Source of the DNA: Collinsella sp.
GTDB lineage: Bacteria > Actinomycetota > Coriobacteriia > Coriobacteriales > Coriobacteriaceae
DNA: 48,570 bases
Reading direction: 5' to 3'
NCBI GenBank assembly: GCA_019414205.1
Contig: DXML01000004.1
Span: 1-48,570 of the forward strand
Every line of letters begins with the position of its first letter. Within the stretch, counting starts at the first letter, position 1. The notes below the pieces were generated by a model. It searched no databases. It saw only the letters and a program-made list of their open reading frames with translations, and was not told where the DNA came from. Shown here in pieces: positions 17,101 to 25,005 of the stretch. Both the position numbers and the translations under genes were made by a program.

Positions 17101-20100
17101 AACGCTACCGTCTTACAATCAGCGGAACGTGCCCAATCGACCTCCTGGCTCGTCCAGTGGACGCCATCGAGACTCGTCTCAACACGCATCTTGGTCACAG
17201 TGCCGTTGCCGGCGTCATCGCGCGGATAGTACTCGAGCTTATCGAGCTTGTAAGCGCGTCCATAGTCAACGGTAAGCGCCTTGCCCAGATCGTTGCCACC
17301 GGAGTGGAAACCGCCGTCGCCCGACTGGAACTCATGGTCGAAGGCGAGCTCGGCCTTATGGCTGCCGTAAAGTGAGCCCTCCCAGGTGATTTGCTCGGCG
17401 TCGGGGACGTTCCGCCACGGATCGAGTGCGGAGTTCGCCTCGAGCACATCGCTCCAGGCGGAGTAACCCTCGGCGTTGCGCGAACGAATCTGGTAGGTGT
17501 GCTTGCTATTGTAGGCGAGGTCGGTGTGCGTGAACTCGGCCGCATCACCCACGGCAAACACAGTGCCGTCGACCTTAAGGTCGTAGGAGGTAGCACCATC
17601 GACCTTTCCCCAGGTGAGCTTGATGCTCGTTGGGGTCGTGACGTCCTCGGGGGCAGCAAGGTTCGTGGGTGCGGAGAGGTTCTCGTTGAGGCGATCGGCT
17701 GTGAGCGTTGCGTCGGCGTTCACGAAACCGCCCAGCTCGAGCGTCTGCGCCGCTGCAGCAACATCGGTCTTCGCGAACTTGACGTAGACCTTGGGGTTCG
17801 TGGTGATCTTGGTGTTGTTGAAGCTCTCGCCCTGCTCGGCCTCGGTGCCGTCCGCATCGCTGCCGTAGTGGTTGAGGTTGGGGGTCTTGCTGTAGAAGTA
17901 GACCGCCTGGCCGGCCTCGGGGGTCGCGGCGTCAAAGGTCTCCTGCGAGTTGACCTCAACCACGTTGAGTGCGGATCCGCCGTTCTTGGCGACGACGCTC
18001 GTGGGCTTGGCGGACACATTGGCCACGAAGGTCGTGGTGCGGTTGGAGTCGTAGCCGTTGTAGCCGCCCTGCGAGGCCTCGGCGGTAAAGGTCGCGGTGC
18101 CGCCTGCGGCCTTGGAGCTGTAGACGGTGCTCACATGCTCACCGTAGGAGATATTGTCGATCGTGCCGTAGGAATCGTCCTCAGTCGTGTTGTTTTCGAT
18201 GGAGGAGCCGTCGTCCTCGTACTGCGTAAAGGTGCCGTCGCCCTCGGTGGCGAAGAACTCGACGATACGCTGACTGCGGTCGGTACCCTTGGTGTTGGTG
18301 TCGCTCACTGCCTCGGGGTTGTTGTTCTCGGCGTACATCGGCACGATAGCGTTGGCCTTCACAAACAGCGGCAGCTTCCAAAGCGGAGCCTCGTAGTTGT
18401 TGAGAACCTGGCCGCCGCGATACTGCTTACCCGAGAAGTAATCGATCCAGATGGTGGGATTCTCGTCGGTGCCGTAGTTGGGGAGGTAGATCCCATTGCG
18501 AATGTCGTTGCCGTTCTCATCTGCCTGGGTATCCTGATACACCGGTGCCACTAGGAAGTTCTCACCGAACATATACTGGTACTGCGTCGAAGTGCTTGCG
18601 GCGTACTCGGAGTTGTCAGAAAGCAGCATGGCGCGGATCATGGGCAGGCCGGCATCGCCGTTACCCGTGTCGATGTTGGCCGCCGAGGCCGCGCTCGTGT
18701 AGATATAGGGCATGAGCTGCGCCTTGAGCTTGAGATAGAAGCGCGAGATGCCTGTGTAGGGATCGCCGTGCGTCATGGGCGATTTACGGTAGGTGCCCCA
18801 ACCGTCCATGTCGAGCATAGAGGGCGTGAACGTCTTCCACTGGTAGTCACGCGCAGAGATGATGGGGTCGCCGCCAAAGATGCCATCCATGTCGGAGCCG
18901 ATGTTGGGGTTGCCCGAAAGACTCTGACCGATATACGTGGGGATATGGAAGCGAATGTACTCCCAGTTACCGCCATACTGGTCGCCGGTCCAAATGCCAC
19001 CAAAGCGCTGCGTGCCGGCCCAACCATCGAGCGTGATGATGTTGGGGCGCTTGTTAGCGCCGGTCGTCACCGTGTCATAAGCTGTCTTGATGCCATTAAG
19101 ACCAAAGGAGTAGCCAGATCCAACCCAGGCAACGTCGGTCTTAAGGGTAGTGATGCCTCCCGTCTTGACCTCGGCGTCGAAGTCGCGAAGCAGATGCCAC
19201 GGGGTCTCAGGGTTGCTGTCGGGCTCAAGGTTGGACTGGGTCCACAAGCCCGTGCTCACACCCTTTGAGTTGGCATACTCGGTGAACTTCTTAAGGTTGT
19301 CGACGTTGGCACGCACAGCGTTAAGACGGTCGGCCGAGCTCGCTCCGTCGGAGTTGACGCCGCCGGTCTTGTAGTAACCGTTCTGGCCATAGCCGGCGCC
19401 GTAGCCGTCGTTCGGCAGGAACCAGCCGAGCGGCATGTCGCTGTCCTCGTAGTCATCGATAACCTGCCGAGCAGAGAACCGGCGGTCGAAATCGGTCGCT
19501 TTCATGTTCTCGGTATCAACCGTAGGGCCCTCACCGTTGAGCGTCTCGGCCGCAAGTGTGCCGTCGAGCTTGTAGCCCGTCGACATGCCAGACTCGTACT
19601 TAACGTCGCCCTTCTCGCTCGAGGACTTGCTGCCCTTGGTCTCCCACTTCTTTTGACCCGAGGTCGTTGACCAGCCATCACGGTTATAGGCATTAAGATG
19701 ACCAAGGTAGAACCCGTACTCGGGCAGCAGTACCGGGTTACCGGTCACCTTGTAGTAGTCCTGCAGCATCTCAGTTGCCACGTTCGAAGCTCCCTCGTTG
19801 GTCGCCACGAAGTAGTAGGCATCAAACTCATTCTCGCTGTGCAAAGTCGTGACCGTCGATGAGTCCGTGGAACCGAAGTCGTAGGAACCCTCTGCAAACG
19901 TGTTTCGGAGCACGCCGTAGCCGTCACTCGTCCAATAAAACGGGTTGGGCGAGGCAACGCCGCCATCGGTCCAGTTGTTCGTGTTGGAGATGGCGATGGT
20001 CTGGTTGGTGTGCAGGAAGCGTCCGTTCTGGGTGCCGCCGCCAAAGAAGTTCTCGGACTTCTCCTTGGCGAGCGTCTGGACGGTACCCTTCTTATCAAGG

Positions 20101-20573
20101 TCGAGGGACGCGGACTCGGAAACCACGACACGGTCGCCTGACTTGATACTCATCTTGCCAGTCGCCTTGTCCAGGATCACGGTCGCCTTTCCGCCGGTGA
20201 TCTCGATAGTGTCGCCCTTGTCGGCAACCGTCGCACTCGGCTTGCTGTAGGTGTCCGAGGTATCGGGCTGAGCCTGGATCTTAGCCGTGTGGGACTTACT
20301 GCGCGGCGTGGCGTACTCGGAAAACTCACCCTTGGGGTCGACGTTATAACGGAAAATACCGTCCTCGAGGAACGTAATACGGCCCTTGATGCCGTCAGCG
20401 AAATCGATGTCGACGACATTCGAGGCAGACTGGGACACGGTCGCCGAGTCGACGCCCTTGAGTGGCGTGGCAATCGCCTGCTGGGGATTGGCAAACACGA
20501 GCGTCGCTGCAGTGGCAACGAGGACCGCGCTTCCCTTCACCCACCGTTTCGTAAAAATGGAATTCCTGCGCAC
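14160..20573 (-). CDS. Cell-wall-anchored multimodular GH31 glycosidase with cohesin-like and dockerin-like modules
   Basis: A 2137-residue surface enzyme. GTG start at 20573 with AAAGGAG five bases upstream; signal peptide about 1-36. Order: N-terminal mutarotase-like domain; GH31 barrel about 270-735, likely nucleophile Asp480 (LKTDVAW) and acid/base Asp531 (WTGDQ); DUF5110-like strand region about 745-860; FN3 about 962-1050; F5/8 C (CBM32-like) about 1054-1188; dockerin-like EF-hand with DLNDNGVYDVYDY about 1190-1264; cohesin-like domain about 1268-1410; galactose-binding-like about 1421-1580; Ig-like about 1581-1675; FIVAR about 1676-1743; F5/8 C about 1744-1908; two FIVAR to about 2058; Gly/Asn linker; IPNTGD sorting signal at 2102, membrane helix, RRSKAK. 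The layout resembles GH31 alpha-N-acetylgalactosaminidases acting on mucin; the exact sugar is inferred, not shown. Confidence 0.9.
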   Translation of the reverse strand: MRRNSIFTKRWVKGSAVLVATAATLVFANPQQAIATPLKGVDSATVSQSASNVVDIDFADGIKGRITFLEDGIFRYNVDPKGEFSEYATPRSKSHTAKIQAQPDTSDTYSKPSATVADKGDTIEITGGKATVILDKATGKMSIKSGDRVVVSESASLDLDKKGTVQTLAKEKSENFFGGGTQNGRFLHTNQTIAISNTNNWTDGGVASPNPFYWTSDGYGVLRNTFAEGSYDFGSTDSSTVTTLHSENEFDAYYFVATNEGASNVATEMLQDYYKVTGNPVLLPEYGFYLGHLNAYNRDGWSTTSGQKKWETKGSKSSSEKGDVKYESGMSTGYKLDGTLAAETLNGEGPTVDTENMKATDFDRRFSARQVIDDYEDSDMPLGWFLPNDGYGAGYGQNGYYKTGGVNSDGASSADRLNAVRANVDNLKKFTEYANSKGVSTGLWTQSNLEPDSNPETPWHLLRDFDAEVKTGGITTLKTDVAWVGSGYSFGLNGIKTAYDTVTTGANKRPNIITLDGWAGTQRFGGIWTGDQYGGNWEYIRFHIPTYIGQSLSGNPNIGSDMDGIFGGDPIISARDYQWKTFTPSMLDMDGWGTYRKSPMTHGDPYTGISRFYLKLKAQLMPYIYTSAASAANIDTGNGDAGLPMIRAMLLSDNSEYAASTSTQYQYMFGENFLVAPVYQDTQADENGNDIRNGIYLPNYGTDENPTIWIDYFSGKQYRGGQVLNNYEAPLWKLPLFVKANAIVPMYAENNNPEAVSDTNTKGTDRSQRIVEFFATEGDGTFTQYEDDGSSIENNTTEDDSYGTIDNISYGEHVSTVYSSKAAGGTATFTAEASQGGYNGYDSNRTTTFVANVSAKPTSVVAKNGGSALNVVEVNSQETFDAATPEAGQAVYFYSKTPNLNHYGSDADGTEAEQGESFNNTKITTNPKVYVKFAKTDVAAAAQTLELGGFVNADATLTADRLNENLSAPTNLAAPEDVTTPTSIKLTWGKVDGATSYDLKVDGTVFAVGDAAEFTHTDLAYNSKHTYQIRSRNAEGYSAWSDVLEANSALDPWRNVPDAEQITWEGSLYGSHKAELAFDHEFQSGDGGFHSGGNDLGKALTVDYGRAYKLDKLEYYPRDDAGNGTVTKMRVETSLDGVHWTSQEVDWARSADCKTVAFDGTVAARYVRMTPLASVGNFFSASEIAIYKTDGTDGFAVGSNLNKATISDGDYSNMKNYLGLENREPDTPTFGSQIRDHFADLNDNGVYDVYDYSFTMAGLDGGTKQKGKVAGSLAVIPSKTEVEAGDEITVDVYAADAKNVNALGALVNFKSDQFEFVSESIAQDGSTAGMENLSREKVQFADRTQTINLAFANRGDGKLYNGTGAVASFKLKAKTAGKVELPSTSWLIGPACDALEFASDGTVTMPDVPQPTVAEYGQDAFNITMTNDELTTDDGTNVEKLIQQKSYNALFDNNEGDNGFEFLWDWSGNWDSEGKLPSYVKLPTTMTFAFKTPSKLDSVEVVNRNGGNGTVQKIKAVVTFEDGSTQEFAGGEYDSFLARYAFGLSAENKGKKATKVEVTPLEASGDQMLTLREVNFNYTQGVEAIEGVELGKNQTEFFEGDITPVDAKATPESAGYPYVTVESSDPSVVSVSAVQAGDSVSYYLRANKAGKAKITVASVLDPSKTASYEVEVKAGVDTSALVAALSKAAGYSESVYTKDSYAALTTAVEAARKLLDSGQGSYSKKDVADATAKIEKAIDGLKMRPVDEKILINTPENRKNVKVADFSSEADYEGSNAVNALDGDERTLWHSDWAHGTGMPQYLSVDLGRDYDLTDVTFLPRQDGGTNGDIFEAEILVSDTADGYEMGTAASMGTFAFDNDGRVLTDRGDWKQMSFGAARGRYVTVKVIHAGGGDVDAYCSMAELKFYGTAVPDPVAKDDLATAIEKVDAEVAAGDLKAGDYTEASWTALENALASARAILSDEDATQDEVDQALRALESARGALEKTPVVPVENPTKKQLKALVKQAKETDTRGKTDESVKALTDAITYAEDVLGDENASDTQLQAAYDQLKLAIESLRDADSGNQGGSGNQGSGNGSNGGNQAGKPAGDKAQGSKKNGSAIPNTGDQTAATVVTVGGLGAIIAAIGAFFHRRSKAK

Positions 20574-20613
20574 CTGGTCTCCTTTCTTCCGAGATGCTGA
20601 GGTGCCGAGGACG

Positions 20614-20622
20614 CCCCCCCCC
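20614..20622. repeat. Homopolymer run of nine C/G in the GH31 leader
   Basis: Nine consecutive C on the plus strand, so nine G on the coding strand, 40 bases before the GTG start. Such runs slip during replication; see findings. Confidence 0.7.
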
Positions 20623-20651
20623 GGCAGCATGGGAAAACGTATCAAACGGGG

Positions 20652-20664
20652 ATGTTCGGTACAT
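20652..20664. promoter_or_regulatory. Candidate operator, GH31 copy
   Basis: ATGTTCGGTACAT is a near-palindrome (ATGT-C-G-ACAT symmetric, one mismatched pair). The same 13 bases, with the same GGGG neighbour, lie at 25006-25018 in the leader of the PTS operon. The likely reader is the GntR/HutC protein at 26010, by context only. Confidence 0.5.
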
Positions 20665-20898
20665 TCCGCACAATGGGGCCACCCGTTACCAAGGGGCCAA
20701 CTGGTAGTAACCAGATAGCCACCTACTAGGTCATATCAATATATGGGAGCACTTGCGCAACCAAGTTCGGAAGTCCACCAGCGGCAGTAAAATGAGCGTC
20801 AGCGGCAAGGTGGGCTTAATAAGCCATACCAATTGGTTCTTCAGTCAAATACCAATCTAGCAAAAATGTACTGTTTGTCTGGTATTACACAGACCATA

Positions 20899-20944
20899 CC
20901 TTTCCCTCGGGAACTGGGCTTCGCGAAGTTTCCCGAGGGAAAGG
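20899..20944. repeat. Covarying hairpin repeat, copy 1
   Basis: CCTTTCCCTCGGGAA (20899-20913) pairs perfectly with 20930-20944 around the loop CTGGGCTTCGCGAAGT, which itself contains the palindrome CTTCGCGAAG. The same loop lies inverted at 26931-26974 with a stem that differs at two paired positions, both compensated. There is no T-run. Confidence 0.7.
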
Positions 20945-21086
20945 CTCAGCCGCCATCCTGCAACCTACCGGGGATTGCCATGACGTACGTTGGCTGATTT
21001 GGTTTGGAATGAGATGTTGACGGTGGCTGATGGGCACAACTGTCCCGGGTGCATTTCAAGATGCACCTAAATGTCTGTCTTTATCC

Positions 21087-21527
21087 TTATAGATTGTCCA
21101 GGTAGTCGTCGGCATCATAGGTAAGGCTGTAAGCTTTATTCAGGATGCGCACGAGCTCCTGGGCATCGTGCTCGCCGAGCGCTGAGAGTTGTTTCGAGAG
21201 CGATGCCACACTCTCGGCATTTTTTTTCGCCGCGAAATCACGGCCTTCCTCGGTAATGCTCACCAGCACACGCCGACGATCGTTTGGATCAGTCCTGCGC
21301 TGAACGTAACCCTTACTCTCGAGTGAATCCAAGATATGCGACATGCGCGCACGGGAGAATTTCAGCTTCTTGGCAATCTCGGAGGGAATGACATCACCGT
21401 CAATACCCGATAGATACTGTAAAACCGGTGCCTCGCCCACACTGGCGCCGCCGGCAGCACTCAAGGATCCCTTGGCAAGGGAACGTGAGTACACAATCAG
21501 TTTTCGAGCGACGTCATCGTAATCCAC
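21087..21527 (-). CDS. MarR-family transcriptional regulator
   Basis: A 146-residue winged-helix regulator. The recognition part is DVIPSEIAKKLKFSRARMSHILDSLESKGYV (about 45-75) and the wing carries the conserved D-P-N-D-R-R-R (about 80-86); flanking helices form the dimer interface. The start is GTG, inside the second copy of a perfect 22-base tandem repeat that duplicates the ribosome-binding site. An inverted repeat at 21606-21628 in its leader resembles sites at 25788-25834, which suggests autoregulation and control of the PTS/GntR region. No ligand can be told. Confidence 0.9.
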   Translation of the reverse strand: MDYDDVARKLIVYSRSLAKGSLSAAGGASVGEAPVLQYLSGIDGDVIPSEIAKKLKFSRARMSHILDSLESKGYVQRRTDPNDRRRVLVSITEEGRDFAAKKNAESVASLSKQLSALGEHDAQELVRILNKAYSLTYDADDYLDNL

Positions 21528-21567
21528 TGGGGATATTGTCCTTTGCCACTGGGGATATTGTCCTTTG
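21524..21567. repeat. Perfect 22-bp tandem duplication over the MarR start
   Basis: Units 21524-21545 and 21546-21567 are identical. Read on the minus strand each holds AAAGGA and, 11 bases on, GTG. The distal GTG opens an 11-codon reading frame that ends at a TGA just inside the MarR coding sequence. Confidence 0.85.
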
Positions 21568-21605
21568 CAACTCTAGAAGGGCCATAAAACCGTCATTTGC
21601 CGTAC

Positions 21606-21628
21606 AATAGTTAACATTCGCAACAATT
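21606..21628. promoter_or_regulatory. Candidate MarR operator, site 1
   Basis: AATAGTT and GCAACAATT form an imperfect inverted repeat about 80 bases before the MarR start. It aligns with the perfect repeat at 25788-25810 and the site at 25815-25834 (pattern RGTT, then GCAACWATT). Confidence 0.5.
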
Positions 21629-21653
21629 ATTTATGATACCCCAACGCGGAAGT

Positions 21654-21980
21654 CTATTGCTCGTCCTTCTTGCGTCGCATAAGCTCCTCAACGTCGACAC
21701 CAGCGGCCTCGAGCATGCGCTCGACATTCTTTTTGGCGTTGGTCGTGCCGACCTTAAGCACGATCGAAAGCGGAGTGCCCACCACCAGGCACACGATGCC
21801 CACGGGGACACCCCAGCCGGGGCCGCCCTGCATACCCCACATCCCCATCAAAAAGCCAATCGCCACGAGCGAATAGCCCAGGCGCAGCCAAACATTGAGC
21901 CGCTGAATAGCATCGGTCTGCATCTTTGCCTCGCGAATCAAGTCGTCGCGCGAAAGGTCGTGTCCATGTTTCTCGTGCAT
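21654..21980 (-). CDS. Small two-helix membrane protein of unknown function
   Basis: A 108-residue protein. A His/charged-rich cytoplasmic N-terminus (MHEKHGHDLSRDDL) is followed by two hydrophobic segments (about 37-54 and 57-77) with a Gly/Trp-rich turn, then a charged helical tail ending in RRKKDEQ. I do not recognise a characterised family. The ATG at 21980 has GAGGAGG five bases upstream; a longer ORF starts 14 codons earlier without such a site. It lies between the MarR gene and the PTS operon on the same strand. Confidence 0.65.
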   Translation of the reverse strand: MHEKHGHDLSRDDLIREAKMQTDAIQRLNVWLRLGYSLVAIGFLMGMWGMQGGPGWGVPVGIVCLVVGTPLSIVLKVGTTNAKKNVERMLEAAGVDVEELMRRKKDEQ

Positions 21981-22123
21981 ATGGTCCTCCTCGTGCAAAG
22001 TGTGCATCATGCGCAAGTGCATCGTTTGTCGAATACGTCATCTTTCAAGAGCAATATAGCGGGTGTCGTGTAGGCGATGGAGGTCGCTGGCCATATTGCC
22101 CTTGAAGGGCGGCGCAAAATCAG

Positions 22124-22153
22124 AAGGCCGTGCGGTTGAGGCCGCACGGCCTT
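22124..22153 (-). terminator. Hairpin terminator after the PTS operon
   Basis: A perfect 12-bp stem (AAGGCCGTGCGG) with a six-base loop, then CTGATTTTG on the minus strand, about 22 bases after the IID stop. Confidence 0.6.
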
Positions 22154-22175
22154 ACAGGGGGCCAGGGGATGATGA

Positions 22176-23003
22176 CTAGTAGCTCAGTGCCGGGTCGAAG
22201 AAGCCAATGAGAACGCCCACAAATGCGATCACAACGAGGATCAGCATCATAACGATGGGGTTGACCTTCTTCTTGGTCATCATGTACCAGCAGAAGATGA
22301 TGAAGATCATCGGCAGCAGGTGCGGATAGATGCCATCGAGCGTGTCCTGGAACTTACCGCCACCGGGCAGCACCAGGTTGGGGCTGCAGGTGATGGAGAC
22401 CCAGGTAGCACCGACTGCACCGATGACCATGGTACCGACCATCACGATGGAATCACGCAGAGCCTTGGCCTTGGGGCCGACGAGGGCCTCGACCGCCTTG
22501 CCGCCGAGCTCATAGCCCTGGTTGTAGGCAAAGCGCATGCCAAGGAACATGAGCAGGTTCCACACGACAATATAGAAGATGGCGCCGAGCGGGGAGCCGC
22601 CGGTCGAGAGACCGAGGGCAATACCGAGCAGGATCGGGATCAGGGTACCGACGATCAGCGAGTCGCCAAGGCCGGCGAGCGGGCCCATGAGGCCGGCGCG
22701 GATGCCGTTGATGGCGTCGTCGTCGATGGCCTCGCCGTTTGCGCGAGCCTCCTCGAGGCCGGCGGTGACGCCGACAATCATGGTGCCGATCTGCGGCTCG
22801 GTGTTGAAGAACGCGGAGTAGGTCTGGAGGGCCTGCTTCTGCTCCTCGGGCGTGTCGTAGAGCTCCTCGACAATCGGAAGCATGGCGCACAGGTAACCGA
22901 AGGTCTGCATGTGCTCCTGCGAGAAGCAGGTCAGGTTGCCATAGGACCAGTTACGGAACGACTTGGCAAGCGTTTTCTTAGAGAGTTTCTTCTTCTCTGC
23001 CAT
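22176..23003 (-). CDS. PTS mannose-family transporter subunit IID
   Basis: A 275-residue membrane subunit found only in mannose-type PTS, which together with IIC forms the sugar channel. The N-terminal half is amphipathic (SFRNWSYGNLTCFSQEHMQ, then GLMGPLAGLGDSL, the conserved IID region), and the C-terminal end has a membrane anchor finishing in GFFDPALSY. Its ATG overlaps the IIC stop (TAATG), a sign of coupled translation. Last gene of IIA-IIB-IIC-IID. Substrate cannot be assigned from sequence; hexoses or amino sugars are usual. Confidence 0.94.
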   Translation of the reverse strand: MAEKKKLSKKTLAKSFRNWSYGNLTCFSQEHMQTFGYLCAMLPIVEELYDTPEEQKQALQTYSAFFNTEPQIGTMIVGVTAGLEEARANGEAIDDDAINGIRAGLMGPLAGLGDSLIVGTLIPILLGIALGLSTGGSPLGAIFYIVVWNLLMFLGMRFAYNQGYELGGKAVEALVGPKAKALRDSIVMVGTMVIGAVGATWVSITCSPNLVLPGGGKFQDTLDGIYPHLLPMIFIIFCWYMMTKKKVNPIVMMLILVVIAFVGVLIGFFDPALSY

Positions 23004-23860
23004 TAGATGTCCTCCTCTTCCTCATCATCTGAGCCCGAGGCGATAGCTGCCTTGGGAGCGTTTGCGAGGTCGATCTTGAGCGAAGCGATCTCATAGTTGA
23101 TCAGGGCGAAGAAGCAGCCGATGCCGGCAGCGGCGATCAGGTTGCAGCCCATAACAGCGGACAGGGTGAAGCCGAAGAAGAACGTCAGGAAGTCCGTGGG
23201 CTTAGAGATGACCTGCTTGAGCAGGATGGCGATACCGACGGTAGGCAGCAGCGAGCCGACGGTAAACAGCGTCTTCATCGCGATGCCGTCCATGGGCATG
23301 TAGGTCTTCATGAGGTCGACCATGGCGGTGCCGCCCATGGTGATGATGAACGTCGGGAGGAACGAGCAGACGATGTGACCGATCCAAGGCAGAACGTTGT
23401 TGACCAGGTAGAGCTTGTGGAGATCGCCCTTCTCGAGCCACTTCCAGCCCATGCCCTGCCACACCAGGTTGATGGTGGCGGTGCCATAGAAGAGCACAGT
23501 GCCGAGCGTGCCGACGGCGGCACCGAGGGATGCGGCCATGCCGGCAGCCTCAGCGGAGGCGGGATCGATGCCCGAGTTCTTGATGGCGAGGATCGCCAGC
23601 GGGATGCCGATATAGGACACGGCGCGGACGTCGGCGGAGACGGTTCCGCCGGGGGTCACGAGAGCGATGTAGACAACCTGGATGGCAGCGCCGACGAGGA
23701 TACCCGTCTGCATATCGCCCATGATGATGCCGACGATGAGGCCGGCGACCAGAGGACGACCCAGAGTGTAGCTGCCGATCGTCGTGCCGCCCATGCCAGG
23801 CAGTGATGCCAGGCAGGCGAACAGGCCGAACAGCGCGGCTTGGAATGCATTGATTGCCAT
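23003..23860 (-). CDS. PTS mannose-family transporter subunit IIC
   Basis: A 285-residue multi-pass membrane protein with the family pattern of Gly-rich re-entrant regions (SLPGMGGTTIGSYTLGRPLV near the start and GDMQTGILVGAAIQVVYIA). About seven to eight hydrophobic segments precede a cytoplasmic acidic tail ending in DDEEEEDI, which is unusual in charge. AAAGGGG precedes the ATG. It overlaps the IID start by one base and follows IIB by 72 bases. Confidence 0.94.
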   Translation of the reverse strand: MAINAFQAALFGLFACLASLPGMGGTTIGSYTLGRPLVAGLIVGIIMGDMQTGILVGAAIQVVYIALVTPGGTVSADVRAVSYIGIPLAILAIKNSGIDPASAEAAGMAASLGAAVGTLGTVLFYGTATINLVWQGMGWKWLEKGDLHKLYLVNNVLPWIGHIVCSFLPTFIITMGGTAMVDLMKTYMPMDGIAMKTLFTVGSLLPTVGIAILLKQVISKPTDFLTFFFGFTLSAVMGCNLIAAAGIGCFFALINYEIASLKIDLANAPKAAIASGSDDEEEEDI

Positions 23861-23932
23861 GCTTTCCCCTTTCTTTATTCCTCAGCCCCTTTCACCAAGG
23901 GCTGTAGATACCAAAATGCGGCTGGCACCTAA

Positions 23933-24421
23933 CTAGAAGCCAAACTGACCGCGGAACTTGGGCCACTCACCGATGGACTTCTCCTTGATAAGGGCGAACT
24001 CGACCGTGTAACCGGCGTTGGTGAGATCCTCGAGCGCCTGGGCCTCTTCCTGCGTGATCGACTGGTTGTTGCCAAGCTTGGTGGTGCCGGGACGATCGTT
24101 GCAGGGACCGACGATGATGCGGTCCATGCCGGGCTTAAAGCCAAAATCGACGAGAAGCTCCTTCATGTCGAGCGGGTTCTTGGTGATCAGGAAGTACTTG
24201 GTGTCGGACTTGAGAACCTTCTCGGAGACCTCCTTGAAGTGCTCCTTGGTCCACACGAACGTCTTCTTGCCCGAGGCACTCTTGTAGGCCTCCTTGAGCA
24301 CGGGGTTGGACGCTGCAGCGTCGTTGACGGCGATAAGACCGTCGCAGGGATACTCGAGGGCCCAACGGGTAACGGTCTGTCCATGGATCATACGGTCATC
24401 AATACGGATGAACGAAATCAT
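23933..24421 (-). CDS. PTS mannose-family transporter subunit IIB
   Basis: A 162-residue cytoplasmic IIB (sorbose/mannose type). The phosphorylated histidine is His13 in IRIDDRMIHGQT. It accepts phosphate from IIA and transfers it to the incoming sugar. The motif NDAAASNPVLKEAYKSA and the C-terminal half follow the family. AAAGGGAG precedes the ATG. Separate IIA and IIB genes, rather than a fused IIAB, mark the layout as the four-gene type. Confidence 0.94.
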   Translation of the reverse strand: MISFIRIDDRMIHGQTVTRWALEYPCDGLIAVNDAAASNPVLKEAYKSASGKKTFVWTKEHFKEVSEKVLKSDTKYFLITKNPLDMKELLVDFGFKPGMDRIIVGPCNDRPGTTKLGNNQSITQEEAQALEDLTNAGYTVEFALIKEKSIGEWPKFRGQFGF

Positions 24422-24500
24422 GCGTTCTCCCTTTCTTTATCACCGGGGGTCTTTCCTCTTAACCCCCGCTCCATCACGAAAATTTGGGCGGATGCGCTGC

Positions 24501-24935
24501 CTAGATGTCGTCGTCCTCGTCGTCGGCGTCATCGGTCGGGACAACGAGCTCGGACATACCGTTCTTGCCCTCCTGCAGCATCATCTGCTTGAGGGAATCC
24601 AGGTCCATGGTGGCAAGCCCCATCATGGCGGTCATAGCCATGGGCAGATTCATACCGCCGAAGGCAATGGTGTGGGCGAGCAAACCCTTCTCGGCCAGCG
24701 TGTTCATGGCATTGGTGAGCGGCGATCCGCCCAGGATGTCACCAAGCAGGACAACCTCGTCATCGGCGGTAACGGGAGCGAGCATCGCCTTGACGTTCTC
24801 GACATACTCGTCAGCGCCCATGCCGTCCACGAGACTCGTCGACAAGATGTTCGGGGCGTCATTGCCGAGCATCTTGAGGACACTGTGCAGTCCGGGAGCG
24901 AGCGTTCCGTGACTGACCATTACCAGATACCGCAT
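24501..24935 (-). CDS. PTS mannose-family transporter subunit IIA
   Basis: A 144-residue cytoplasmic IIA. The phospho-accepting histidine is His9 in VMVSHGTLAPG, which is phosphorylated by HPr. LLGDILGGSPLTNAMN and GGMNLPMAM follow the family. The C-terminus is an acidic tail (DDADDEDDDI). The ATG at 24935 has AGGAGA seven bases upstream; a longer ORF starts 24 codons earlier within the leader. First gene of the operon. The leader carries the candidate operator at 25006-25018, and an IS200-type element lies directly upstream. Confidence 0.94.
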   Translation of the reverse strand: MRYLVMVSHGTLAPGLHSVLKMLGNDAPNILSTSLVDGMGADEYVENVKAMLAPVTADDEVVLLGDILGGSPLTNAMNTLAEKGLLAHTIAFGGMNLPMAMTAMMGLATMDLDSLKQMMLQEGKNGMSELVVPTDDADDEDDDI

Positions 24936-25005
24936 GCGGTCTCCTCTCGACCTGCCGTGTGTCGCACGGCTTTGCTTTTTGCTGAGATTATTGTTGCGCC
25001 GGGGC

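Larger units (their letters stand above)
20574..21086. other. Long leader and intergenic region upstream of the GH31 gene
   Basis: No gene is seen in these 513 bases. From the GH31 side it holds the ribosome-binding site, a nine-base C run at 20614-20622 (G run on the coding strand), a 13-base near-palindrome at 20652-20664 shared with the PTS operon leader, an AT-rich patch around 20730-20745 that may hold a promoter, and a 15-bp hairpin at 20899-20944. An in-frame ATG at 20630 reads through the G run into the GH31 frame but has no ribosome-binding site. Confidence 0.6.

Noticed and set aside
20899..20944. Rho-independent terminator
   Set aside because: The stem is strong but neither strand has a T-run after it, and the loop is conserved with the inverted copy at 26931.
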